The notes beneath the pieces were generated by a model, which saw nothing but the letters and a program-made list of their open reading frames with translations, made no database searches and had not been told where the DNA came from. From the NCBI RefSeq assembly GCF_018332695.1, contig NZ_BOQN01000072.1:1-64000 (forward strand): a stretch of DNA of 64,000 nt. Reading direction: 5' to 3'. Below are positions 42,265-51,400 of this stretch, one piece after another (position 1 is the first letter of the stretch; each line of letters begins with the position of its first letter). The translations under genes were made by a program, and so were the position numbers. The stretch comes from Paractinoplanes toevensis (GTDB lineage Bacteria > Actinomycetota > Actinomycetes > Mycobacteriales > Micromonosporaceae).

Positions 42265-44730
42265 TCAGAAGACGCCGGCCCACCGGCCACCACGCCGCTC
42301 GATCTCGCGCAGCAGCCGCCGCTCCACGATCTCCACCACCTGATCGGCGTCGAGCGCGGTCTTCGCCGCCCCCGCCACCGCTCCCGCTGCCTGCCCGACG
42401 GCCGACATCGCCCCACCGGCCGCCTCGGTGACGGCCCCACCCGCCGCCGAGGCCGCGTCCTGAACCCCCGAGAGGGCACTGCCGGCGGCCCCCCGCAGGT
42501 CTCCGGCCGCCCCTTGCAGGCCGGAGAACGCGTCGCCCGCCGCCCCTTGCAGGCCGGAGAATGCGCTTCCGATCGGGCTCGCGGTCGCTTCGATCACCGC
42601 GGCCTTGGCCGCTCGGGTGGCGACCTCGCTGACCGCGCCGAGCCCACCCCCGACCGGAAGCGAGTCCACAATCCCGGCGCCGGCGGTCACGGCCTGCTTC
42701 CCGGCCGCGAGTGCCCCGCGCTCATCGTCGTCGAGCAGGCCGGACACCCCGTCGAGCAGGAACCGCGGCCGCCGCACCGGGCTACGCGTGTGCATCAACT
42801 CGTGCGCGAGCACCGCCGAAACCGCCGGCCCGGACGGCGGCGCGGCGGGCAGGTGCACAACGGTCCCGGTGGTGGCCCCGAGCGCCCCCGCGGCCGCGAG
42901 CGCATGCCGGGTGTTGGGCCCGGTCGTATAGAGCGGCGGCCGAGCCCGCCCGGTAAGGGCGGAGGCCATCGCATGCAGCGCCCCGGGAAGGGCCCGCGGC
43001 GCTTCCAGCGGCCGCGCGGCCACGGCCGCTTCCCACCGATCCCGAGGACTTTTCCGTACGGCGTCCCCGCCACCCAGCCGGTACCCCGCCGCCGGGCCGG
43101 CCGTGAACGCCCCACTCGGGTCCGGAACACTCCCCGGCGGCGACGTGGCCGCTCCGAGCACCCGCAGCCCCGCCGCAGACTCAGGATTACTCACCTCGGG
43201 CCCCGAGTTCGGCCGCCCGACCAGCGGCGCACCAAGCCCACCGTGCCCCCCGGCGCCGCCCGCGCCACCAAACCCGCCCGCGCCACCGGCGCCGACGAGC
43301 CCGGTGGTGCCACCGGCGCCGACGAGCCCGGTCGTGCCACTCGCGCCACCAAGCCCGGCGGTGCCACCCGCGCCAACGAGCCCAGCGGTGCCACCCGCGC
43401 CAACACGCCCAACCGTGCCACCCGCGCCAACAAGCCCAGCCGCGCCACCCGCGCCGACGCCCCGGCCCACGCCGATCCCGCTCGCGGGGCGCACGGCGCC
43501 GCCGAGCAGCGCCGCGCCGAACCCCGCCCGGCCAAGCTCTCCTGCACCCGCTCCGGCATTGCCGAGCCCAGCGCCACGCAGGGCAGCGCTACTGGATCCG
43601 GCTGTCCCATGCCCAGCACCTGGCAAGCCCGCGCCGCCACGGCCGGCCGTGGAATCGGCGCCGGACCGGCCGCTGCCGGCCGCGTCGGCCGAGGCCCCCG
43701 CGCCGAGCCGGCCGAGGGCTCCCAGGCCGAACGGGGTGAGCCCGTTGAGGTCCGACCAACTGACGTTCGGCCCGCGCCCGTCCGGCCGAGGCTCGGTTCC
43801 GGTCCCCGCGAACCCGCCCAGCTCTCGCCGGCCAAACCCGCCCGGCCCGAACCCGCCCGGCCCGAACCCGTCCGGCCCGAAGCCGCCAAGGCCGCCCGGC
43901 CGAGGCTCGGTCGGGCGGCTCGTGTCGTGCGAAGAACCGGCCGGATCGTGCGCCGAGTGGTCGCCGTGCCCGCGCCCCCGATCGTGCCCCGTGGCACCGG
44001 CACGCCCACCACCGCCCGCCGGCCCGGCCGGAGCTGATCGATCTCCCTCGGACATCCCTGCACTCATGCCGCGCGCAAACCAGGTGCGCACCCGCATCTG
44101 ATCCGCCAGTCCGGCCCCGACGGAGTTCCCGCCCGTCGCCGGCGACCCACCGATGCCGAGCCGCGCACCGGCCGGCCGGCCCATCGTCAGCTCGTGCCCG
44201 GGCCGCACGTCCGGGCCCTCCGGCGGGACCGCGATCAACGAACCGCGGCCGCCGAGCGCCGTCGACCCGCGGCCGGAAGACCCCAGCGGTGTCCGGGCGA
44301 GCATCCGCCCGCGTGCCCCGGCACCGGTCGTCCCCGGACCGGGCGCGTTCACCGGCTGCCCGGTCGCCCGGGCCGACCGGGGCAGTCCGCCCGGTTGCCG
44401 CCGGGCGCGCGCCGGGCGGGCGATGGAGGTCTGCCCGCCCAAGCCGGTACCGGCGGCGGACTGGCGTTCCCGGACCGTTTTGTACCAGCGCAACACCGAC
44501 CACGGCGGCCGCACCCGCAGGCCGTCGGTCAGCCCGGCACCGACCGCCGGCCCGGGAACCCGGCCGGCGGACGCGGCCCCGAGGCCGCTGCCGGCCACAC
44601 CGCCGCCGGCCGGCCCGGTGGAACCGGTCAGCCCCGGTCGCAGGGACCGGGGCAGCAGGCGGGCCAGGAAGCGGGCGGCGCGGCGGAGGGGCCGGGGGCC
44701 GTCACTACGGCGTGGTGACGGTGAAGCCAC
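42265..44730 (-). CDS. Large DUF4157 (eCIS core) protein with Gly-rich repeats, in the tape-measure position
   Basis: The 821-residue product is very rich in Gly, Ala and Pro. The N-terminal 380 residues are low complexity. An eight-copy nonapeptide array follows, then the DUF4157 domain with the zinc-protease motif HELMH at residues 643-647 (AVLAHELMHTRSP) and a C-terminal Ala-rich helical part with SGLQGAAGD repeats. DUF4157 is the eCIS core domain shared by injected toxins. The gene lies between the second tube gene and the LysM hub, where contractile phages and eCIS encode the tape measure. It may be a tape measure, a protease effector or both. GGAGGTG precedes the GTG; the start overlaps the tube gene by 26 bp. 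Confidence 0.75.
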   Translation of the reverse strand: MASPSPRRSDGPRPLRRAARFLARLLPRSLRPGLTGSTGPAGGGVAGSGLGAASAGRVPGPAVGAGLTDGLRVRPPWSVLRWYKTVRERQSAAGTGLGGQTSIARPARARRQPGGLPRSARATGQPVNAPGPGTTGAGARGRMLARTPLGSSGRGSTALGGRGSLIAVPPEGPDVRPGHELTMGRPAGARLGIGGSPATGGNSVGAGLADQMRVRTWFARGMSAGMSEGDRSAPAGPAGGGGRAGATGHDRGRGHGDHSAHDPAGSSHDTSRPTEPRPGGLGGFGPDGFGPGGFGPGGFGRRELGGFAGTGTEPRPDGRGPNVSWSDLNGLTPFGLGALGRLGAGASADAAGSGRSGADSTAGRGGAGLPGAGHGTAGSSSAALRGAGLGNAGAGAGELGRAGFGAALLGGAVRPASGIGVGRGVGAGGAAGLVGAGGTVGRVGAGGTAGLVGAGGTAGLGGASGTTGLVGAGGTTGLVGAGGAGGFGGAGGAGGHGGLGAPLVGRPNSGPEVSNPESAAGLRVLGAATSPPGSVPDPSGAFTAGPAAGYRLGGGDAVRKSPRDRWEAAVAARPLEAPRALPGALHAMASALTGRARPPLYTTGPNTRHALAAAGALGATTGTVVHLPAAPPSGPAVSAVLAHELMHTRSPVRRPRFLLDGVSGLLDDDERGALAAGKQAVTAGAGIVDSLPVGGGLGAVSEVATRAAKAAVIEATASPIGSAFSGLQGAAGDAFSGLQGAAGDLRGAAGSALSGVQDAASAAGGAVTEAAGGAMSAVGQAAGAVAGAAKTALDADQVVEIVERRLLREIERRGGRWAGVF
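43240..43455 (-). repeat. Eight tandem 27-bp coding repeats in the DUF4157 gene
   Basis: Exactly 216 bp encode eight nonapeptides of the form G-A-G-G-(T/A)-x-G-(L/R/F/H)-(V/G). The units differ at several third positions, so the array is under coding constraint rather than freshly expanded. It resembles elastic Gly-rich spacers. Confidence 0.9.
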
Positions 44731-45166
44731 TGTGGCACACCTCCAGCTCCTCGATGGCCAGGTCGCGGGAGGACGCGGCCAGGCGTGGGCCGGTCCACTT
44801 GATCGGCTTGACGCCGGTCAGCGACCACGTGCGGTAGGGCTTGCCGGTCTGGTAGAGCACGCTGATCGAGCCGGTGGTCGGGACGACCTTGTTCTGCTTG
44901 CCGGTCAGGCCGGCCCCGGAGAAGCCGGCCAGCCAGGTGAAGAGCGCGTCGGAGTTGGTCAGGCCGCGCTTGAACACGATGTTCGGCCAGCGCATCCGGC
45001 CGAGCAGCTTGTGCGTGTACGCGTTCTGACCGCCCTCCGGCAGTTCCTCCACGTCGATGGACACGGCCAGGCCGGTCACCTCGGTGAACTGGCCGATCTC
45101 CAGGTCACCGATCTTGAAGCGGAACTTGCCGACGAAGGGCGGTCGGAGGTTTCTCTCGTCAGCCAC
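44705..45166 (-). CDS. Contractile-tail tube protein 2 (gp19-like, eCIS)
   Basis: The 153-residue protein has the T4 gp19 fold signatures: FVGKFRFKIGDLEIGQFTEV, GLAVSIDVEELPEGGQN and RMRWPNIVFKRGLT. It is a distinct paralogue of the other tube protein and may form the first rings at the baseplate or part of a hetero-tube. The GTG start overlaps the stop of the -1 frame described for the preceding gene (GTGGCTGA), suggesting that ribosomes that shifted frame also feed this gene. AAGGAG lies 9 bases upstream. Confidence 0.93.
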   Translation of the reverse strand: MADERNLRPPFVGKFRFKIGDLEIGQFTEVTGLAVSIDVEELPEGGQNAYTHKLLGRMRWPNIVFKRGLTNSDALFTWLAGFSGAGLTGKQNKVVPTTGSISVLYQTGKPYRTWSLTGVKPIKWTGPRLAASSRDLAIEELEVCHSGFTVTTP

Positions 45167-45353
45167 CTGCCACTCCTTGCCATGCGCGTTCGTTCAGGCC
45201 GCCCACCTCCCGCAGGAGGCGGATCCGGTCGCCGTGTTCCAGGTCGAGCAGCCGATCGAGGTCCCAGTGCAGGTGATAGGCCAGGAAGGCGATCTCCTGC
45301 CAGAGCTCCTCGTGCGCGTAGTGCCCTAACCCACCCCCACTGACGTCGGCGGG
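45159..45353 (-). CDS. DUF6760-like segment read in the -1 frame, no start codon
   Basis: The 64-codon open segment from the slippery site to the TGA at 45159 encodes HEELWQEIAFLAYHLHWDLD and RLLDLEHGDRIRLLREVGGL, the pattern of the small DUF6760 proteins of eCIS clusters. In this frame there is no ATG, GTG or TTG between the slippery site and the conserved residues, nor for more than 100 bp upstream. It is therefore most simply the C-terminal extension of the preceding chaperone-like protein, giving a 175-residue fusion. If instead it starts independently, it must use a non-standard codon. Confidence 0.7.
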   Translation of the reverse strand, partial: PADVSGGGLGHYAHEELWQEIAFLAYHLHWDLDRLLDLEHGDRIRLLREVGGLNERAWQGVAGG

Positions 45354-45685
45354 AAAGGGGTGCCGGGCTCCAGCGCCTCGAGGATGCTCGGATCCTGGAA
45401 GTTGACGATCCGGTACAGGTCTTGCAAATACGAGAAGTCGGAGACGAACAGGGATTCGATCGTCTTGGTGGTGACCCGCGCGACGCTGCCGAGCTGGATC
45501 ACCACCCGGGCGAGCACGATCACCGTCGCGTACGCCTCGTTCTCCTTCACGCGGCCGTCGCGCAGCGGCTCGATCTCGTCGCGAGCGCAGGCCAGCCGCA
45601 TGACGCCGGTCTTGTGCAGCGTGCCGTCGTCGTCGACGTAGCCCTTCGGCAGCGTGAAGGGGAATTCGGTCTGCAACCCGCTCAT
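45326..45685 (-). CDS. Tail assembly chaperone-like protein (eCIS)
   Basis: The 119-residue protein reads TEFPFTLPKGYVDDDGTLHK, then MRLACARDEIEPLRDGRVKE, a form seen in phage tail assembly chaperone (gpE/Mu gp41-like) families and in eCIS clusters between tube genes. Phage proteins of this class come in a short and a frameshifted long form that shape the tape measure. The 0-frame stops at 45326; a -1 shift at 45353-45359 would extend it. Position and the DUF4157 tape-measure-like gene downstream fit this role. Confidence 0.8.
   Translation of the reverse strand: MSGLQTEFPFTLPKGYVDDDGTLHKTGVMRLACARDEIEPLRDGRVKENEAYATVIVLARVVIQLGSVARVTTKTIESLFVSDFSYLQDLYRIVNFQDPSILEALEPGTPFPPTSVGVG
45350..45359 (-). 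other. Candidate programmed -1 ribosomal frameshift site
   Basis: In the minus sense the codons ACC CCT TTC CCG contain the heptamer C-CCT-TTC (X-XXY-YYZ) and, overlapping it, T-TTC-CCG. Both are in the correct 0-frame phase. A -1 slip leads exactly into the DUF6760-like open frame and bypasses the 0-frame TAG 24 bases on. Confidence 0.7.
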
Positions 45686-45761
45686 GCCAACTCCTCGCTT
45701 CGCTCCGAGCTGCCAAGAGCAAATTCCGCACTGAGCTTGCCGATTCGCTCGCTACGCTCGC

Positions 45762-46193
45762 TCATGCCCGGTGAAGCCCTTCGTGCGTGATGGTCACCTT
45801 CTCGGTGGCGACCTCATTGCTGCCCGCGTCGAGTTCGGCGCCGGTCCACTTGGAGACCCAGCCCCTCTCGAAGTTCCAGCGGGCGACCTCTTTCTTCACC
45901 GAGTCCTTGATGACGATCGAGCCGTCCCGGCGGGCCGCGTCGACGTCGCCGTCCTCGACCTGCTTGCGCCATTCCCACAGCGCTTTCGACTCGTCGATCC
46001 GGCGCTCCAGGGTGATGTCGCTCCACTTCATCGCCCCGGGGACCTTCCGGATGATCATCTTTCCGTCCTTGGTGGCTTCCTTGTACTCGATCGTTTCGGT
46101 CTCCGACTCGACACCCGAGCACTTGCGGAAGCTCGCCATCTCCACTCCGCCGATCTCCAGCACGAAGTTGAAGGTGGTTGACAAATCAGGCAT
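45762..46193 (-). CDS. Contractile-tail tube protein 1 (gp19-like, eCIS)
   Basis: The 143-residue protein has the gp19/Hcp-like features FNFVLEIGGVEMASFRKCSG and ETIEYKEATKDG, with KWSDITLERRIDESKALWEW; this is the usual major tube (Cis1) next to the sheath gene. It should polymerise into the inner tube that carries effectors. AAAGGGGAGG lies before the sheath-tube junction; the two genes are 26 bp apart. Confidence 0.95.
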   Translation of the reverse strand: MPDLSTTFNFVLEIGGVEMASFRKCSGVESETETIEYKEATKDGKMIIRKVPGAMKWSDITLERRIDESKALWEWRKQVEDGDVDAARRDGSIVIKDSVKKEVARWNFERGWVSKWTGAELDAGSNEVATEKVTITHEGLHRA

Positions 46194-46218
46194 GGGAGCC
46201 CTCCCCTTTCAGGCTTGA

Positions 46219-47907
46219 TTACTCGGATGCGGCTCCGCCGCCCTGCCACTGGCTGATCCGGAAGATCACGAACTCGGCCGGCTTCACCGGGGCGATGCCG
46301 ACCTCGACGATGAGCTTGCCCTCGTCGACCGAGGAGGCCGGGTTGTTGCTCTCGTCGCACACCACGTAGAAGGCCTGCTCGGGGGTGGCGCCGACGAGCG
46401 CACCCTGCTGCCAGAGCCCGCGCAGGAACGAGGTGATGTTGCGCTTGACCCGCTGCCAGAGGTCGAAGTCGTTCGGCTCGAACACCGCCCACTGGGTGCC
46501 GCGCTGGATCGACTCCTCGATGAAGTTGAACAGTCGGCGCACGTTGATGTAGCGCCACGACGGGTCGGTCTTGGCCAGCGTGCGGGCACCCCAGATCTTG
46601 GTGCCGTAGCTGCCGAACGACCGGATGCAGTTGACCCCGTCGGGGTTCAGCAGGTCCTGCTCGCCGGCGGTCACGTCGTTCTGCAGGCGGACGATGCCGC
46701 GCAGCGCCTCGTTGGCCGGCGCCTTCCACACCCCGCGGGTGGCGTCGGTGCGGGCCCAGACACCGGCGACGTGCCCGGCGGTGGGGACGGTCAGGTAGAG
46801 CTCGCCGTTGGTGGCACCGGGCCGGGCCAGCGGGTTGGGCACCACCACGTTCGGGTAGTACAGCGCGGCGAACGCCGAGTCGCGGGCCAGACGGGACCGC
46901 CACTCGAGGGCGCGGGTCGCGTTGAGACCGGGCGGCGTGTCGAGGATGGCCATCTTGTTGTGGCTGGCCTCGCAGAAGTCGATCAGCTGCTTCTGCGCCC
47001 CGAGGAACATCTCCTCGTCGATCGAGCCGTCGTCCTTGGTGGCCACCGTGATGAGGTCGGGGATGGCGACCATGGTGACGTTCTCGGCGATGGCCAGGCC
47101 CTGGTAACCGGTGCGGTCGCTCTCGTTGCCGACCAGGTCGGCGGGGGTCACCGACTTGGTGGAGACCGGCGGCGCCTGCAGCGTGTAACGGCCGGCGGCC
47201 GGGGTGCGCTCGGCCAGCGACGCGCCCTGCAGCGGCTGCACCTCGATGCGGACGAACTTGGAGCGGTCGTTGACCGTCTTCTCCACGGTGCGCGCGCTGC
47301 GGCCGCTGAACTGCAGGCCGCTGAGCTCCTCGCGGAGTGCGCCCTCCTCGTACACCCGCAGGGTGTACTCGCCGCCGCTGTTGCCGCCGCTGTTGCCGCC
47401 GCTGTTGCCGCCGCTGTTGCCGCCGCTGTTGCCGCCGCCGTCGCCCTCACCCTCGGCGGGCGGTGCGGCGGCCGGCGGCGGGACGACCTCGACCTCGAGG
47501 TTGGCGCCGGGCTGCACGGCGGACAGATGAAGACTCGGCGTGCCCGGGTTGTCGGCGCTGGGCAGCGTCAGCGTCGGCTTGCCGCGGCCGGCGGTGTTGC
47601 CCTCCTCGTCCGTGGTGGGGATGCGGCAGATGTAGGCCTTGCTGCCGCCGTTCTCGAAGAAGCCGCGGACGGCGTGCGGCAGCATCGCGCCGCGCACGAA
47701 ACCGCCGTACACCCTTTCGTACTGCGGCCAGCTCGTCACCAGCTGGGGTTTCACCCCGTCCGGGTCGGTCGGATCACCGTTCTCGATGTCGTAGCGCTCG
47801 GTGAAGCCGACGAATGCGGCAACCGCGGTGCCCACCCCTTCGATCGGAATGGACCCGCTCGGTTGCTCTTCGATGTAGACGCCCGGTGCTCCGTACGACG
47901 CGGCCAT
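46219..47907 (-). CDS. Contractile tail sheath protein (eCIS)
   Basis: The 562-residue sheath subunit has the N-terminal GAPGVYIEEQPSGSIPIEGVG motif region (here AASYGAPGVYIEEQPSGS), conserved core LDTPPGLNATRALEWRSRLA, and the C-terminal sheath domain DLWQRVKRNITSFLRGLWQQ ... AFYVVCDESNNP ... FVIFRISQWQGG. It contracts to drive the tube. Domain III-like outer part contains a five-copy GGNS linker not needed for the fold. It follows a small receiver-type gene by 15 bp. Confidence 0.97.
   Translation of the reverse strand: MAASYGAPGVYIEEQPSGSIPIEGVGTAVAAFVGFTERYDIENGDPTDPDGVKPQLVTSWPQYERVYGGFVRGAMLPHAVRGFFENGGSKAYICRIPTTDEEGNTAGRGKPTLTLPSADNPGTPSLHLSAVQPGANLEVEVVPPPAAAPPAEGEGDGGGNSGGNSGGNSGGNSGGNSGGEYTLRVYEEGALREELSGLQFSGRSARTVEKTVNDRSKFVRIEVQPLQGASLAERTPAAGRYTLQAPPVSTKSVTPADLVGNESDRTGYQGLAIAENVTMVAIPDLITVATKDDGSIDEEMFLGAQKQLIDFCEASHNKMAILDTPPGLNATRALEWRSRLARDSAFAALYYPNVVVPNPLARPGATNGELYLTVPTAGHVAGVWARTDATRGVWKAPANEALRGIVRLQNDVTAGEQDLLNPDGVNCIRSFGSYGTKIWGARTLAKTDPSWRYINVRRLFNFIEESIQRGTQWAVFEPNDFDLWQRVKRNITSFLRGLWQQGALVGATPEQAFYVVCDESNNPASSVDEGKLIVEVGIAPVKPAEFVIFRISQWQGGGAASE
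47371..47430 (-). repeat. Five tandem 12-bp repeats (GGNS) within the sheath gene
   Basis: Five identical 12-bp units gccgccgctgtt on the plus strand code for a GGNS linker between two surface strands of the sheath. Perfect identity at DNA level suggests recent or ongoing expansion by slippage. Confidence 0.93.
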
Positions 47908-47922
47908 GAAGTCTTCCCCCTG

Positions 47923-48255
47923 TCAGGCCTGCACCGCGCTGGTCAGCAGCGCGGGGTCAAGGTCGGATTCGTAGAACTCCCCGTAGTGCAGCGGCGGGAA
48001 CACGCGCATCATCGGATGCCGCGACGAGCAGGCCACAACCTTCACCCGCGGGAACCGATGCACGATGACGTGCACGAGCGCGCCGGTGGTGACCTTGTCG
48101 AGGTCCAGCACGATCACGTCGGGCAACGCCTCCAGCAACCGGTCGAGCACGTCGTCGCCGTCGGTGTCGACCAGCTCGATGCCGTCGACCCGCAGGATCT
48201 GCTCGAGGCCCAGGCGGTGCAGGGCCTCGAAGTCCCCCATGAGGACCCGCGTCAT
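47923..48255 (-). CDS. Degenerate receiver-domain protein heading the sheath operon
   Basis: The 110-residue product resembles a CheY/NarL receiver without output domain. The phospho-acceptor Asp is present (DVIVLDLDKV, Asp51), but the usual acidic pair is reduced to one Asp (LMGDFE) and the conserved Lys near the C terminus is missing (GEFYESD). The ATG at 48255 has GGAGGTGAGG before it. The position, 15 bp ahead of the sheath gene, suggests a role in firing or assembly control. It pairs with the other atypical receiver at 54624-55244. Confidence 0.78.
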   Translation of the reverse strand: MTRVLMGDFEALHRLGLEQILRVDGIELVDTDGDDVLDRLLEALPDVIVLDLDKVTTGALVHVIVHRFPRVKVVACSSRHPMMRVFPPLHYGEFYESDLDPALLTSAVQA

Positions 48256-48282
48256 CGCCTCACCTCCACGGTCTCCGCCGAA

Positions 48283-48343
48283 GAGAGCGTCTCTCGCGTC
48301 TGCCCGCGGGCATAAGGTGCGGCGGTGCAGCCATTGGTGCACC
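48283..48343. promoter_or_regulatory. Dyad symmetries in the divergent region between the sheath operon and the effector gene
   Basis: Within the 151-bp divergent region are GAGAG-CGT-CTCTC (48283-48295) and GGTGCA-N8-TGCACC (48324-48343). Either could bind a regulator acting on both promoters. No promoter elements are clear enough to place. Confidence 0.35.
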
Positions 48344-48406
48344 GATGCTTCCGGGGGCTTGCCGACGGCGACGGCCGCGACCGATGCTGAGGGCCGGAGG
48401 TGGCCG

Positions 48407-51400
48407 GTGAAACTGTCCGCTCGGCAGGAGCCGACCGTCGACGAGCACCAGTCGCGCTCGTCCCCTGCGGTTGTCGAGCCCGTCGCCCGTACGCAAAAAG
48501 GGGTTGGGAATTCGGCGCTTCAGCGCCTGGCGACCAGCCCGGCGCCGCGGCACCCGGCCGCGTTCAACGCCTTCGCCGGCGGGGGTAACCAGGCGCTGTC
48601 GCGCCTGGCGCAACCCAAACTGTCGGTGAGCAAGCCCGGCGACCCCTATGAGCGGCAGGCCGACGCCGTGTCCGAGGCGATCAGCGAGGGCGGCGGCCCG
48701 ATGCCGGCGATCTCCCGGCTGGTCACCCCGGCGGCCGCGGCGGGCGAGCCGCCGGAGGGCCCGAACACCCCACCCGGCCTGGAAAAACTCATCACCGCGC
48801 CGGGCGGCGGCCGGCCGATCCCGGCGGACGTCCGCGCGAAGATCGAGGAGCACCTCGGCTTCCCGCTCGGCGGGGTCCTCGTCCACGACGATCCGAAAGC
48901 GCAGGCCGCAGCCGCGCAGCTGGGTGCGCGGGCGTTCACCACCGGGCAGCACATCTTCCTCGGCGCCGGCGAGTCACCCGGTGACCTGGCGCTGATGGCG
49001 CACGAGGCCACCCACGTGGTGCAGCAGACGTCGGTCGGCGTCTACCGCACGCCGGTGCAGCGGGACGCCTCCGACTACCTGATGGGGCCGATCGTCAGCC
49101 TGGTCAAGAGCGTGCCGGGCTACGACATGCTGACCGTGGTGGCCGGTTACGACCCGATCGCCAACCGCAACGTCGACCGCAGCCCGGAAAACCTGACCCG
49201 GGGCGTGCTGGGGCTGGTGCCGTTCGGCAACGTGGTCGCCGGCAAGCTGATCGAGCTGGGCGTGGTGCAGGGTGCCTACAAGATGCTCGACGAAGGGCTC
49301 AAGGCGCACAACCTGACGCTGGCCCGCATCCAGGGCGAGATCGACCAGGCATGGAAGGAGATCGACCTCACCGACCCGGACGGCGCGCTGACCATCGTGC
49401 GACGGCACGTCAGCGGCCTGTATTCGGACGCGCTCGGGTTCGTGAAGGGCATCTACGACGCGATCGTGCAGATGATCCGCGACGCGGCGGTCGGTCTCGC
49501 GGAGAAATACCTGGTCGGCACGCCGACCTGGGACCTGGCCAAGAAAGTGCTCCATCAAGACCCACTGCGGGGTACGCCGGTCGAGGCCACCACGGTCGAG
49601 ATCCTGGAAGACTTCCTGAAGCTGATCGGCAAGCAGGACGCGCTCGCCCAGATGAAGGAGCGCGGCACCCTCCAGAAGACGGCCGACTGGCTGGACGGCC
49701 GGATCGCGCAGTTCCTCGGCATCCTCGGCGAGTTGAGCGCGCTGTTCAAGGCCGGCTGGGAAGCCATTCAGCCGGAGAACATCGCCAACCTCGGCGACAA
49801 CCTGTCCAAACTGGCCGACCAGGCCAAGAGCCTGATCACCAAGATCGGCGCGTTCGCCAAGGACGTACTGACCGAGGTCGTGAAGATCATCAAGGACGCG
49901 CTGCTGGAGTGGCTGAGCACCGAGGCCACCAAGATGCGCGGGTTCCGGCTGATGACGGTCATCCTCGGGCAGGACCCGTTCACCGGCAAGGCGGTGCCCC
50001 GGACGGCGGAAAACCTGATCGGCGGGTTCGTCGCGCTGCTGCCGGGCGGCGAGGCGACGTACAAGAAACTCGCCGAGGCCGGCGTGATCGCCGAGGCCGG
50101 GGCACAGATCGAGGGCGCCATGGCGCGCCTCGGCATCTCCACCGAGATGATCGTCGGCACCTTCCGCGGCATCTGGGACGCGCTGACCCTGGAAGACCTG
50201 GTCAACCCCGTCGGCGCATTCATGAAGATCCTCGACAAGTTCGGCGAGCCGCTGGGCCGGATCGTCGAGTTCGCCGGCGAGGTCCTCAAGGTCGTCATCA
50301 CCCTGATCCTGCGGCTGATGAACTTCCCGCCCGGCATCCTGGACAGCATCATCTCGAACGCGATGGCCGCCATCGAGGACATCAAGCGCGACCCGGTCGC
50401 CTTCCTGATGAACATGCTGGAGGCCCTCAAGCAGGGGTTCATCGGGTTCATCGAGCGCGCGGTCGGCTATCTGCTGAACGGGCTGGCCGACTGGCTGTTC
50501 CGCGGGCTCGGCGCGATCGGCATCCAGAAACCGCCCGACCTGTCGTTCGGCTCGATCCTCACCATGGTGCTGCAGGTCCTCGACATCACCACCGAGAAAC
50601 TGTGGAAGAAACTGGGCGACCACATCGGCGCCGACACCGTCGACAAACTCCGCAAGGGCCTGGCCATGGCCGAGGGCGCCTACGACTTCATCAAAGATGT
50701 CGAGGAGGGCGGCGTCGCGGCGATCTGGAAACACATCGAGGGCCAGCTCGGCAACCTGTGGGACACCCTGCTCGGGATGGTCAAGGACTGGATCGTCGGC
50801 GAGATCGTCTCGAAGGCCACCACCAAGCTGCTGTCCATGCTCGACCCGACCGGCATCATGGCCGTGGTCAACAGCGGCATCGCGTTCTTCAAGGCCGTCC
50901 AGTCGGTGATCGAGTACGTCCGCGAGATCCTGATGATCGTCAACGACTACGTGACCACGCTCGCCGCGGTCGCCGCCGGCAACGTGGCAGCCGGCGCGCA
51001 GAAGGTGGAGAAGGGCCTGGCCTCGGCCGTTCCGGTGGCGATCGGCTTCCTCGCCAACCAGGTGGGTCTGGGCAACGTGCCGGAGGAACTGGTCAAGCTG
51101 ATCGGCGAGCTGCGGGTGCTGGTCGACAAGGCCATCGACTGGCTGATGGCCAAGGCGATCGCGCTGGGCAAGTCGGCCCTCAAGGCGCTGGGTCTCGGCG
51201 GGGCCGACGAGCCCAAGAAGGACGACGACCCCAACGACATGCGCGTGGTCGCCGGGCAGAAGGCGGCCGCCGCGCTGTCCGGCCTCGACGACGAGGCGAA
51301 GATGGAGGCCGCGGTCGCCGCGATCCGGGCCGAGCTGGCCCCGCAGGGCCTGTCCTTCCTCGAGTTCGCCCCGCCCGACGAGGAGGGCGTCTCCTACCTG

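Noticed and set aside
43240..43455. CRISPR-like repeat array
   Set aside because: Eight in-frame 27-bp units without spacers encode a nonapeptide; no cas genes are in the window.
45686..45761. Terminator or mobile-element remnant in the 76 bp between tube 1 and the chaperone-like gene
   Set aside because: The CGCTTCGCTCC and TTCGCTCGCTACGCTCGCT stretches are short direct repeats, not an inverted repeat able to form a terminator, and no transposon ends are visible.
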